Part shown: positions 33,922 through 45,154 of the stretch, in pieces
How the letters are laid out: each line of letters opens with the position of its first letter
Position numbering within the stretch: the stretch's first letter is position 1
Origin: Aegilops tauschii subsp. strangulata
Taxonomy: Eukaryota > Streptophyta > Magnoliopsida > Poales > Poaceae
Reading direction: 5' to 3'
NCBI RefSeq assembly: GCF_002575655.3
Contig: NC_053039.3
Location: forward strand, 48,361,290 to 48,425,289
DNA length: 64,000 bases
Program-made: the position numbers and the translations under genes
Notes under the pieces: generated by a model
What the model was told of the DNA's origin: nothing
What the model saw: only the letters and a program-made list of their open reading frames with translations
Database searches by the model: none

Positions 33922-36900
33922 TGTAACACCCACGATGCGGCTATATCTCCCACGTGTCGAGGCACGACTTAGAGGAATAACCGCATTGTGGTTTTGTCGC
34001 AAGAAGGGTCATCTTCACACAATCCCATGTAATGAACAAGAATGGGATAAAGAGTTGGCTTACAATCGCCACTTCACACAATACATAAATGAATTCATAC
34101 ATCATTCAAGATACACACATAGGTCCGACTACGGAACCAAAATAAAAGAAGACAACCCAACTGCTAGATCTCCGATCGTCCCAACTGGGATCCACTACTG
34201 ATCAACATGAAAAGAAACAACACAACGAACAAGATCTTCATCGAGCTCCCACTTGAGCTCAGTTGCGTCACCTGCACCGGTATCATCGGCACCTGCAACT
34301 GTTTTGGAAGTATCTGTGAGTCACGAGGACTCAGCAATCTCACACCCGCGAGATCAAAACTATTTAAGCTTATAGAAAAGGATGGTGTAATGAGGTGGAG
34401 CTGCAGCAGGCACTAAGCATGTATGGTGGCTAACATACGCAAAAGAGAGCGAGAAGAGAAGCAACGGAACGGTCGTGAGCTAGCAATGATCAAGAAGTGA
34501 TCCTGAACTCCTACTTACGTCAAACATAACCCAGAAACCGTGTTCACTTCCCGGACTCCGCCGGAAAGAGACCATCACGGCTACACACGCGGTTGATGCA
34601 TTTTAAATAGGGTCAAGTGTCAAGTTCTCTACAACCGGATATTAACAAATTCCCATCTGCCTCATAACCGCGGGCACGGCTTTCGAAAGATAATACCCTG
34701 CAGGGGTGTCCCAACTTAGCCCATTATAAGCTCTCATGGTCAACGAAGGATATTCCTTCTCCTAGGAAGACCCGATCGGTCTCGGAATCCCGGTTACAAG
34801 ACATTTCGACAATGCTAAAACAAGACCAGCAAGACCGCCCGAATGTGCCGACAAATCCCGATAGGAGCTGCACATATCTCGTTCTCAGGGCACACCGGAT
34901 GAGCAGTCCGTACAACTAAAACCAGGCCTCAAGTTTCCCCGAGGTGGCGCTGCAAAGGGCTCTAGTTTGGACCAACACTCAGATGAGCACTGGCCCGGGG
35001 GGGTAAAATAAAGATGACCCTCGGGAGCGCGACTCCCAAGGGAAAAAGGCTAGGTGAGGCAAATGTAAAACCAAGGTTGGGCCTTGCTGGAGGAGTTTTA
35101 TTCAAAGCGAACTGTCAAGGGGGTCCCATAAATCACCAAACCGCGTTAGGAACGCAAAATCAAGGAACATAACACCGTATCACGGAACTAGGGCGGCAAG
35201 AGTGGAACAAAACACCAGGCATAAGGCCGAGCCTTCCACCCTTTACCAAGTATATAGATGCATTAATTAAATAAGAGAATATTGTGATATCCCAACATAA
35301 ACATAATCCAACATGGAGGAATCTTCATCTTCACCTGCAGCTAGCAACGCTATAAGAGGGGCTGAGCAAAGCGGTAACATAGCCAAACAACGGTTTGCTA
35401 GGAAGGGTGACAAAGGTTAGAGGTTCATGGCAATTTGGGAGGCTTGAAGAGCAAGTGAATAGGTAGCGCAGCATAGCAATAGAGCGAACACTAGCAAGCA
35501 AAGATAGAAGTGATTTCGAGGGTATGGTCATCTTGCCTGAAATCCCACTGGGAAGAAGAACGAGTCCATGAAGAAGACAAACGAATGTAGTCGAACCAAT
35601 CCTCACAACTCCGGAACAAAACCGAAGCTAACGAGGGAAGCAACCCGGAAAGAAACAAACAACATAGTAAACAAACAATCATAAACATGGTATGATGCAC
35701 AATCAAGTATGATGCATGTCCGGTTTAAAGAGGCATGGCATGGCAAAGTGCACAAACGAAACTACAAGTTAAGTGGAGCTCAATATGCAACGAGTTGCAT
35801 ATTGACGAAACACCACATCAATTGTTTAGTTCTCTCTCATTTATGTACCCAACAATATTAAATGTTGATTAACATGGCAAGAGGTGAAGCATAAATAAAC
35901 TAACTATCTAGGCAATTTAAATGAAGCCGGAACAACAAACAACAATACCGGAAAATCCCCATATGCATTTAGCAATTTAATACAAACACAATTTTAAACA
36001 TTTAAATGTTGTTATCATGATGCGTATGACAATGCAAGTTTTAAGCAATTTTATGAAAATGTTGACATGAGCATGTTATAAAGCATTTATCGCCATGGTG
36101 GAATGAAAAGGGTGCCACGGCAACGATAACGAAAATGGTGCCACGGCAACCTTCCGATGATCCGATAACTCACGGAGATACCGGTGCAAAAGAAGCAAGT
36201 GTGCGGATGTGCGAAAACATGCAAAAGATGGTGGGGGTGATCCCGATTACCGGGTGTCCCACATGTCGGTGGCATGGAAACAAGGAACGTGCAAGCAACA
36301 ACTGGGACACGGTGCAAACGCGAGCATCTCATACAACAAAGCATTCGCTCCACGGACATCATCTCGGGTTATACCTTCGAAGCGTGCCTTTTGAAACGGA
36401 TCAAGTTCGTTGAGGGAAGTAGTGGAAGTAGTGGTTCACAAGTCGGAGAGGAAGTAGTGGTTCACGTCTCGGAGAGGGACTTGACGGATACAACGCCTTC
36501 GGGGCGATGGTGGTGTACACAGCAACCAAAGTCTAACTTGAAGGGTCGTCGATGTCGTGGTACTTGGTGACATGCACGGGATGGTAGTTGTACACGTTCG
36601 TATACTTCCAATGTTGTTCGTAGAGGTACTTGACGTCCGGTGCGGTACTTGGCGAATCCCAGACGTAGAGGTACACTTGTTGAAGCGGAACTTGACGAAA
36701 TCCCTCTGGAGGTAGCCGTCCGTGGTCGTACTCATGTTGACATGCAACACAATGGTCTTGATGGATCGTAGTCGAACTTGGCGGCAGAGATTCTTGTGCT
36801 CACGAAACGGCGAAGAGACACAGCAGCAGCGGACGAGGGACTCCGGGACGGCATGGAGGTCGAGGATGATGAGCTCGAGGCGGCGCTGGAGCATGGCGGC

Positions 36901-38195
36901 CGGACGAAGCAGGGAGGCGCGATGGAGGTCGACGGCGCGGAGAAATCGCAGGCGAGGTGCGGCGTAGCAGAGGAGACGAGGCGGCGCTTGGGGCTCGGTG
37001 TCGCGGGGAAGGGGCAGCTCCGGTGCTGCGGCGCCGGAGACGGCAGGGGAGCAACGTCCTGGGGCAGCGCGGCGAGGCGAAGCCCGGCGGCAGCGAGCGG
37101 GCTCCGGTGGCCGGTTGGAGGTACGGAGGCGACGTGGCGAGTCGGGGACGAGGCCGTACGTGAGGACGAGGCGGAGGAGGAGCTGCAGAGGAGCGGCTGG
37201 AGATGGAAGGGGGCGCGACGGTGGCGAGGAGGCCGACGGGGCTCCGGCCTGGTGGCGTTGGCGCTCCTGCGGGCATTCATGGCGGCGGCGAGGAGAGGTG
37301 GCCGCGGCAGGGTCAGGGCAGAGGCGAGGCGAGGACGACGACGAACTGGAGAAGAACTGCGGTGGCGGCGAGCGTCGAGGGCCACGGACGCCAGGAACAG
37401 GGGCGCCATGGGGATCGGGCGCGTGCGCTCCTCTCCTGTGTGATGCGTGTGTGTGGCGGTGGTGTGGGAGTACGAGAGGGAGAGATCGAGAGGAGGGGTC
37501 TGGGCTAGGGTTAGCGAGGGAGAGAGGCTGGGCTGGGCCTAATGGACTGCGGCTACAGGAGGCCCAAGTGGCCGGCTGGGGTGCGCTGGGGTCTCTCTCT
37601 TTCTCTAATTATCTCTCTGTTTCAAAGAAACAAAAGCTTTAGAAGAAATGTCGAGAGAGATTGGAGTGGAGTTTGGGCATGGGGATTATTTTTCCGGAGT
37701 TACAAAAATGCGCTTGATCCAGGAAAAATAGAAGTGGCATGATTGAAAGAATTAAATTCAAATTTATTTGATTTAAATTCAAATGATTTGAAAAGGGAGT
37801 GAGGGTTGGGAAGGTCCAAAAATGTTCGGATTTTTGGTGGAGCTCCGGAATATGATGAAAGAAAATATGGCAAGGTTGGAGACCCAGAATTAAGATAACA
37901 AAGGCATTGGGATATTTGCAAGTGTGTTATGGTGAACTCCAATTAATGGGATATTTTTAATATAGCTCCCTAATAATATTGGGAGGATATATGTTATAAA
38001 GAGAAATCACCCTTCCCTCGATTTAAATGGATCGAAGATCCATGCAATTTTACTTGGTTGAGTTTTTAAAAAAATTAATGACATGATGGCATGATGACAT
38101 GACGCAATGCAAAAATAAAAGAGCAAGCACAAATGAAACACACAGCGATCACGAAATATGGAAGTCTTCTGAAGCGTCGGTCTCGGGGCGTTACA
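33922..38195 (-). repeat. 5' LTR of element F (4274 bp)
   Basis: On the minus strand it starts TGTAACGCCCCGAGAC (38195) and ends GTGGGTGTTACA (33922), so the ends form the inverted repeat TGTAAC/GTTACA. It contains a GC-rich island (about 36820-37530) holding a 225-aa minus-strand frame that begins in good context (atccccATGGCG). That frame encodes low-complexity Ala/Arg/Ser-rich sequence with no recognised domain. The 34500-35630 block is clearly homologous to E. Confidence 0.85.
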
Positions 38196-39372
38196 AGGAT
38201 GATGCATCAAGTGATGACGGCAAGAGAAGCCCCACACCCAACTCGGTTTCATACTCGAAGCCAAAATGACCGGATTGATGCAAGAAAGACGCAAAAGAAA
38301 AGAAGAAGAGGAAAGGAGATGATGAGCTCAAAAATGATATCGAAGCTATTGTGAAGGCAAGAAAAGAAGCCAACGAGGTGAGGAAAATGGCATGGAACCA
38401 AGATGCCGCGGCTGAGGAGAGGAGGGTGGCGGATGAGGAGAGGAAGGTGGCTTTGGAGGAGAGGAAGGTGAGCAATGAGGAGCGAACTAGATTGTCGGAT
38501 TGGGAGAAGCACTTGTTCTTCTTGGACACATCTATCCTCAATGAGGCACAAAAGGAGTGGGTCAATCTTGCCCGTGAAGAGATCTTGATCCAAAAAAGAG
38601 CCATGATTCGCGCAGTGGGTGGCGGTGGCCTTGGCGCCATGGGAGGCATGGGTGGCTTCGGAGCTACCATGGGCGGCATGGGTGCCATGGGTGGCTTTGG
38701 AGCTACCATGAAGACCATGGGAGGCATGGGTGGCTTTGGAGAACCTCCCGGCGCCATGGCCAGCATAGGAGGCATGAGTTTTGCGTCTTTCATGGGAGGC
38801 ATGGGTGCACCTCCGGCCGCCATGGGCGGAATATTTTCCGGTGTGCCTCACACCCCTTCCCATGAAGATGTCGTTGAAGATCTTGCCAACACCGTCCGAG
38901 CTTTACGTGATGCGGTGCGCGACAATGATAAGGAGGAGGAGGAAGAATCGTCTTCGGAGGAGTCGGATGAATCGGAGGAAGATGAGGACGAAGACGAGGA
39001 CGAGGCTTGATGTGTCTTTCGTTTGTGTCATGAACTTGGTTTGCATTTTGAACTTGGTTGGATGAACTTGTGGGCATGAATTTGAACTTGTGGGCATGAA
39101 CTTTTATTGATCAACTTGTTGCGTGAAATTATATTATGCCATGTTCATTGCATTTTGAATGTTTGAAATCCATTTTGTGTCCAAAATGCAACATATGGCA
39201 TGCGCCGGCGAGTCGCGCGCGCTTCATTTTTGCGCGCTGCTGGAGCTGCTCGCGTGCTGCATTTTTGCGCGGCTGTTGGAGCCAGCGCTGCCCGCCGCGC
39301 CAAACCAGGCTCTAGACGCGCGGCAAAGTAGTTTTTAGCGCGCGGCGCGTTCGACGGCTGTTGGAGATGCTC
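38196..39372 (+). mobile_element. PIF/Harbinger element H1, right part
   Basis: The right part of a Harbinger-type element cut on the left by element F. It ends in gctgttggagatgctc at 39372. Its reverse complement GAGCATCTCCAACAGC matches the termini of H2 and H3. It carries an ORF1-type gene and a GC-rich sub-terminal region (39200-39360). Confidence 0.72.
38199..39010 (+). pseudogene. Harbinger ORF1-type protein, C-terminal part (H1)
   Basis: Resembles the C-terminal region of ORF1 proteins of grass PIF/Harbinger elements, the partner that binds DNA with the transposase. An early part (SPTPNSVSYSKPK) runs into a stop near 38267 and a frameshift near 38290. From about 38291 the frame is open to 39010. 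In order it has a basic segment (KEKKKRKGDDELKND), a coiled coil of repeated EERKVA units, then LSDWEKHLFFLDTSILNEAQ and EWVNLAREEILIQKRAM. A Gly-Met-Phe repeat region (GGMGGFGATM) follows, and the tail is strongly acidic. The N-terminal Myb/SANT part is lost to element F. Confidence 0.72.
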
Positions 39373-39375
39373 TGA

Positions 39376-40004
39376 GACCATACAGATAATTGTTGAGTTG
39401 ACATATAGATATAGTAAGCTTGATGGAGCTCAATATGTATTGATTTTTCTATTTCAATTACAGGATGTGGAAGTCTATCAGGTAACAATCAAAGATTAAA
39501 TATAGGAATAGTGAATACCAAAAGTGAAGAAAATGGTGAAATGAAGTAAATTCTATGAATCTCTTCTCAGTTGCAGCTCACTGATAATATAGCATAGGTT
39601 CCACATCATGTGTGTGTGCTTTAGGTTGTAAGTATAGGATACCCTAGTGAAGACATAAACCACCTCCCATTACATGCATGCTAAAACATGTTAGCTTATG
39701 CACGGTATAAAGGGATAAGTTATGCAAATTCCAAACAAGAAATTAGATTCATATTATCATGCATGCTCATACACAAATGCCGCAGCCGTAAAAAAATTGC
39801 CCCTGTTCCTAGATTTATTTTCACTCCTTAAGTCTAGCAGTGAATCATCATTCAGCTGCTGTTTCCGCCTCATGCTTTCCTAGTGTTCTTGAAATCCTTG
39901 CTCTTTTTTTCTATCCCAAAACCATAGAAAAAAATCCTTGGCCTTTCGGAGAATATATCATCAAACGGTTTTCTACTATATTTGAGAGGAACCCAGAGGT
40001 TCTA
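39376..40004. other. Unassigned sequence between H1 and H2
   Basis: About 630 bp of AT-rich single-copy-looking DNA. I see no ORF, repeat or RNA gene in it. Confidence 0.5.
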
Positions 40005-40007
40005 TTA

Positions 40008-41424
40008 GAGCATCTACAGCCGCGATGAGCTAATTCGGCCCCTCAAATGCCCGCACGCAGACGCGCCTGGGCGCGTCTTCGGGCATTGGCCGGGCACGTC
40101 TCTTATTTCCCTCTTCACATCCGCGTATCTCATATCCGACATCGTATATCCATACTATACATGCAACGTGAGCTACTCTACGCGATCAAAGAACAGGAAA
40201 CAAAATCGGCTGCAAACGGACAACAAAATCAGCTGCAACGGACATTAAACAAGCTTGATATCATCCAAAAGATCATCTGAGTTCGTCGCCGGACAAGTTC
40301 TTAAACATCAACATCTAAAAACGATATAAACATAAGTGGAGGTGCGGGATCACCACTTCCGCGGCGGGGCTTTGCCCTTTCAGTCGGCGGCGCTGTTGTA
40401 GGCGTCCGTGGCTAGTGTAGGATCTTGGTCGTCGTCGGAGGAGTGGAGATGTCCTCGTCGCCGTCATCGGAGGAGGACGAGGACAGGACAATCAGCCCAT
40501 TCATCTGGTGGACGGCCTTGTCCCGCTGTCGCTTCAGCTTGGCGAGCCGAGCCGCCTCCGCCACTGCCTCTTACGCCTCCCGCTCCGACTGCTCTATGGC
40601 TAGCCGGAGGGCCGTTGTGTCCTTCCGCCAGAGGCGGCGAGCGTCTGTCTCCGCTGTCATGAGCGACCGACGCCAGACCCATGCGAGGAGCTGCTCGTCC
40701 TTGTTGGGCTCCACCGGCATGCCGCGGCGATGGCGCACGGACCACTCTGTCGCTTCCCTCTCCCTTGCCCGCTGCCTCTCGCGGCGGGCAGTGCGCACAT
40801 CCGATTCCGGAGTGCACGTGTGGGCCGGCGGCGTAGGCACTAGCACCCACCACTGCCCCGCTCGGAGGAGCGGCTGGCGGGGGAAGGGGACGGTGCGGGG
40901 GCGGTGCGGACTGCGCTTTCCTGCCGGAGGGAGGGTCCAGCTCCGGCGTCCGCGCTATGTCGGCGCCAGAGCTGTGGCGAGGCGGCAGATCCGAAGCTGC
41001 CCCCGGTGTCCACCTTGGACCGCTCCAAGGCAATGTGAAGGGTCAGTTTCTCATCGTAGTTGAGGTCAGAGCTGGAGTGGCTGCCGGAGCTCTACATTAC
41101 TCTGGATTGGACCAGAATGCGGGAGGGGAGAGGACAAAACGGAGCGAGAGGGGCAAGCGGAGTGAGTTAGGGTTTGGAGCTGTAAGCCGGAGGATTTTGT
41201 GGGACAACTGTGAGGTCGGTGGTAGGTTAGGCCTATAAGGCGGACGCGTCCGGGCTTGCCCGGGCCGCCCAATATCCGTCCTAAATTTGGACTGGATATG
41301 AGGGGCGCCGGAGAGCCCGGGCGTTTGAGATGCGTTTGAGGCGCCTGGGTGGGTCGATTGTTTGTGACCGGTCAGCCCACCTAGACGTCTGAGATGCGTT
41401 TGGGACGCCCGGCTATAGATGCTC
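40008..41424. mobile_element. PIF/Harbinger element H2, complete non-autonomous
   Basis: Both ends are present: GAGCATCTACAGCCGCG at 40008 and, reversed, GAGCATCTATAGCCGGG ending at 41424 (15 of 17 match). TTA flanks both sides (40005-40007 and 41425-41427), the 3-bp target duplication expected of Harbinger elements. At 1417 bp it has no transposase, only a broken GC-rich gene on the minus strand. Confidence 0.85.
40411..40846 (-). pseudogene. Broken gene inside Harbinger H2
   Basis: Minus-strand frame QWWVLVPTPPAHTCTPESDV, then a basic stretch RRERQRAREREATEWS, then MPVEPNKDEQLLAWVWRRSL and ARRLWRKD. A TAA at 40571-40573 interrupts it, after which the same frame continues (EAVAEAARLAKLKRQRDKAV) to an acidic/serine tail and a stop near 40411. 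The frame is also open upstream of 40846. It looks like a repeated grass transposon-linked protein, but I cannot name a domain. Confidence 0.5.
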
Positions 41425-41427
41425 TTA

Positions 41428-42428
41428 CCTCTTGTTATCTCGAAAGGAGGCACACCACTGCCACGTCCATAACAAGGGAAGATGCATCGCACCAGGTGTA
41501 CCACAGTACCACTCTACGTGATGGGAAGCATGTGATAGTTAGCGGATATGTTTTCTCTTTTGCACTATGTATATTCAGAATCAGTATGTTTTTTCTCCTT
41601 ATTGCCTGCTTGGAAGATATTGGAAAGCAACATTGAGTACAACCTTTACGAGGTGCACGTTGATCTGCCGGAAGACCTAATGTGACTCTGCTTCAAGCTG
41701 CTGCACATATTGATCTCATGGAGCTTGAGTCGATGCAACTGACAACGCCTGGCGTTGCCAAACGGAGGCAAGTGCAGTCATTCTGAGTTAGCAGTAAAAC
41801 CAGTGAACATCTTGGACAACTCACGCTTCCTTCGTCTGTGCTGTAAGAGCGGGGTACATTCCTAACACCTCCCATTTCCAGGCGAATATACGTTTGACCA
41901 ACAAAACAGAATGAACCAAAATACCGACGAAAAAAGATCCTAGTCAGCCTAGCTAGACCTACAGTCGAGCATCAGAGGGGAAGACGTTGTTGCAGGATGA
42001 AGATTGATGCACGAGAGGCTTATCCCAAGATATATAACGCGAAGTTGGAAGTACGTTATGGCTGAAAGATGACCCGACTCATCAATGAGACGGGCTTTCG
42101 GATCACGTGGGAAACTGAGGTGTCTTATAACGTGAGAGAAGTGAAAAAGGAGAGAGTGTTACTTATTACGGATAGTTTTTTTTTGGTTTTTCTAGAGAGA
42201 AAATGTCCAAAGACAATGTCCTATAATGCGATAAAGATTTAACGGTGATAACGATTTACTCCCGTGAGTTTTTGCTTTACATCCTTATAATCAGAACACG
42301 AACGATCACAACCATAACAAGAAGACAAATGTTGATCAAATGATTGAAAACATGATATCATGTGAATTAGCTCCAGGCAAGAAGATTGAGTATATGAGAA
42401 CCGACGGGTAACAGGAGAGATTAGGTAA
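41428..42428. other. Unassigned sequence with a short coding-like stretch
   Basis: About 1 kb with no recognised element. At 41679-41786 the plus strand reads NVTLLQAAAHIDLMELESMQ and ends VAKRRQVQSF-stop. Its composition looks like real coding sequence, but an upstream stop prevents extension. It may be a host gene fragment or chance. Confidence 0.3.
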
Positions 42429-43042
42429 GGAAAAAAAAAAGAACCTCTCCCTCCCGTGTCGCCTCCACGAGCGATCCCGAGGAAACCTAACCGCAGTCGG
42501 CTCATTCTCCCTTCCCTCCCTTCATCCACCTCGCTGCCGCCGGAGGGCGCTGCCGAGCGAAGCCCGGGCAGTGTGGGCTGCGGCGGGGCACTGCTTCCCT
42601 CTTCGCACGCATATGGCCGGCGCGGGGATGGTGCAGCTGTGCGGAGACGTGACACTAAGCGTGGGGCAACGCGGCGTGGCCCCAGGCGTATGTGGCGGCA
42701 GCGCGGATGCAAGGTGGTGGCGTGGTGGCTGCGTGGTGGTGCGCTGTGCGCGGGGAGGGCTTGGTGGTGCGGACATGCGGCGGGCCGGCGGGCCGCTGTG
42801 ATCCAGAAATGGCTCTACAACGGCTTTTCATGGCGGCACGGGTGCTACATCAACGGGGCCCTCCCGTCCTGGCCTCCTTTGCCACCGTGATGCGCGGGGG
42901 ACCTTGCCCTAGACCGGTCCGGCGCGGCAGCCGGCGGCTCGTGAGCAGGTTCCCCGTTTCCCAGCGATTTGTCTCGTCCTGGTGCATGCGCGCTGGCGGG
43001 CTATTGTGCCTGTAGAAGCGATGTTGCTCGACCCTATTGTGT
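42429..43042. other. GC-rich unclassified repeat-like sequence, left half
   Basis: GC-rich with overlapping alanine/glycine/arginine-rich frames on both strands and no domain. It appears to continue at 45155 after removal of the inserted 43051-45146 element. It resembles GC-rich non-coding repeats of wheat, unconfirmed. Confidence 0.4.
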
Positions 43043-43109
43043 TCATTGACGGGGAAAGACTTGTATGAGATCTCACATTTAGGTGAGATCGTGACGACAA
43101 CCCCCCCCC

Positions 43110-44746
43110 TACCCACTTCTCCTTGGCCTTGGCGAGGGTGCGTCGGACATCCGCCCACTTCTGGCACTTCTCGATCCGGGAGAAGACGTGGAGGTACTTG
43201 AAATCTTGGTCGCTGCTGTCCTGGCGAAACATGGCGAAAATCCGCACCATCTGCACCGAGGAACAACAGTCAGCGGCGCACACAGCGAAAAGATAAGGGA
43301 GAGACCGGCATGCCATACCTAACCATCGATGCTAGTGCCGCTCTCCGGGCGAGCCGCGATCTCCTCGACGATCACATGCCATTTGTTGCACGCCGTTTGG
43401 GTGAGACCCCAATGGTACGCCATTGCCTTCGACGCGCGCTGCATGTAGACGCCTTTGAAATAGGGGTCGACGAGCTTGCGCTCGTCGAACTCGGCCTTGA
43501 TGCGCTCTCGATACGTGTCGACGCTCTGGTTCGTGCTGGTGACCGGGTCGAGGCAGGCGACTTTCCACGCTTCGGCGAGGCACTCGTCCTCCTTGGACGC
43601 CCACTTGACGCGTGGCTCGCCGGTCCTGGCCGCTCGCTTCTTCTTCTTCTTCCCTTTCCTCGCCGGAGCAGGCGTCGGCTCCTCCTCCTCCTCCGCCTCC
43701 TATGGCTCCTCCTCGCCGTAGTCGAGCTCGCTGTCAATGTCGCCGTTGAGGTCCATTGTGTCGTCTTAGGCAGTGAACCCGGGGGAGGCGGCGGCGACGG
43801 CCGAGCCGGTCGTGATGATGTCGTCCATGTCGGCCTACGTTGCGTCGGTGTCGCCGAGATGCGACGAGGAGGCTTGTGAGAAGAGCAGCGCGCCACGCGG
43901 AGAGGTGGCATCGGGGAGGCTCCGTAGGCCGGTGGCGAGTAGGTGTACAGAGGGTACTGCACGCCGGCGAAGGCGGGCGAGGGCGTGCGCTGGGCGGGGT
44001 CACCATGGGGGAAGGTGATGTTGGGGTTAAACGCGCCGTGCGAGTCGCCGTCGGAGTAGCCCGGCGACAGCGTGCAGCCCCAGGGTTGTGGCGACGATGA
44101 GATGCCGGCCGGAGAACCGACGCTTTGCTGGCTCCAGGACGCGTACGGGCCGTGGCCGCCGGGTGGATTCATCATCCCCGCGCGAGCAGTCTCGGCTTGT
44201 TCGGCCGCGTGATCCGCCTGCTCCACCACCGCCGCAGTGGCGAGCGCCGCCCTGTCCCGGGCCTTCTTGTTGGCCCTGTTCCGCCGGTCGGTGGTGACAG
44301 CCTCCCGGCGCTGAACTTCCGCCTTCCAGTCCGCGTTAGACATGCCCGAGGGCTTGGACGACGGCGCCCTCTGCTTCCTCTGCTTCGGCTGGGTGTGGTG
44401 GTGGCGGCGGTGGCATCCGTCACGGCGCGCAGGGCTACGTACTTCTTCGGCTGGGAGGGGAGGAGGAATGGAGAACGGGAGGGAAGTCGAGGGGGGAAAG
44501 CGGGGGGAAACGGCGGGAAAAGGGCCTCCTCTCGCCGATAGAGCGGCCCCACGCCTCTTTTCGCTTCGCCCGGCGCCCCCAGGCGACCCCTGGGCGCTTG
44601 GGTTCGGCTCGGGTTCGCCGGCTGTTATTTCGGCCCAAACTGGCGCTAAATGAGATCCTGGGGACGCGAGTGGGCCGATTTTCGGGCGTCGGCGCTAAAA
44701 AACGCTTTGGGGAGGGGCCTGTTGGGGGGCGCGGTTGGAGATGCTC
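43110..44746 (-). mobile_element. PIF/Harbinger element H3, one end lost
   Basis: The right terminus, reversed, is GAGCATCTCCAACCGCGCC, ending at 44746 and followed by TTA (44747-44749). The left terminus is missing. Instead the internal sequence meets a second copy of the flank (ggtgagatcgtgacgacaac at 43082-43101; compare 44750-44769). It carries an ORF1-type gene on the minus strand. Confidence 0.78.
43112..44343 (-). pseudogene. Harbinger ORF1 (Myb/SANT-like), two exons, broken
   Basis: ORF1 of PIF/Harbinger elements is a DNA-binding partner of the transposase. Here it starts near MSNADWKAEVQRREAVTTDR (44343); the frame is open further upstream. A Pro/Ser-rich region follows. After a frameshift near 43900 and stops near 43767 and 43700 come PRVKWASKEDECLAEAWKVA and DPYFKGVYMQRASKAMAYHW, the Myb/SANT-like domain. 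A donor-like site follows IDG near 43320. After a short intron (acceptor near 43258) exon 2 gives MVRIFAMFRQDSSDQDFKYL and HVFSRIEKCQKWADVRRTLA. The sequence ends at 43112, where the element is truncated. Confidence 0.78.
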
Positions 44747-45154
44747 TTAGGTGACATCGTGACAACAACCCCCCCCCCCCCCCCCCTCCCACAAATCATA
44801 TTTAGACATCTCGAAAAAATCTGAAACAACATTCATGTGGGGTATGTCTACAACTCCCAAAAAATCAGCACAGAACTTGATGTACATTTAGAGATTCAAA
44901 AAATACAAATTCAAATGTGAATAGTAGCATCTTTGGGTGAATAGTACTTTGACACTATTCACATCTGATTTTGTCTTTTTTCTATTAATGTAAGTTGACT
45001 TAGGAGCTAAAACTTTTTAAGATTGTATATCAAACATTGATGTGTGTCTGCAATTTTTTTTTTTGAGAAAGTTTGAACATGTGTTTTTTTCAAAAAAATC
45101 GGTCTCATAGATCTCACCTAATGTGAGATCTCACACAAGTCTCCCCTCGTTGAC

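Larger units (their letters stand above)
32556..38195 (-). mobile_element. Long-LTR element F, 5' part
   Basis: Minus-strand LTR element related to E. It has a complete ~4.27-kb 5' LTR (33922-38195), a primer-binding site at 33905-33918 and about 1.37 kb of internal sequence, cut at 32556 by the junction with element G. It inserted into a PIF/Harbinger ORF, which resumes at 38196. Probably gypsy superfamily (inference). Confidence 0.8.
43051..45146. mobile_element. Terminal-inverted-repeat element (MITE-like), host of H3
   Basis: The left end GGGGAAAGACTTGTATGAGA and the reversed right end GGGGAGACTTGTGTGAGATC form ~38-bp inverted repeats that continue with CTCACATTTAGGTGAGATC. Flanks tcattgac (43043-43050) and tcgttgac (45147-45154) are an 8-bp target duplication with one mismatch. 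Without the nested Harbinger the element is ~430 bp. An 8-bp duplication suggests hAT; 9 bp would suggest Mutator. Superfamily is open. Confidence 0.75.

Noticed and set aside
36732..37642. Overlapping long ORFs in the GC island of element F's LTR, including 225 and 221 aa
   Set aside because: Low-complexity Ala/Arg/Gly/Ser sequence, open on both strands. I kept the island as a finding but not as a gene.
38191..38863. Minus-strand ORFs of 204-210 aa opposite the Harbinger ORF1
   Set aside because: They are shadows of the plus-strand coiled coil and Gly-Met repeats. The plus frame has the family-like motifs.
40425..41063. Plus-strand 212-aa ORF in Harbinger H2
   Set aside because: A shadow of the minus-strand frame, which has the more protein-like composition. 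It is GC-driven.
43310..43879. Plus-strand 189-aa ORF opposite the Harbinger Myb/SANT domain
   Set aside because: The minus strand carries the recognisable domain; this is its mirror.
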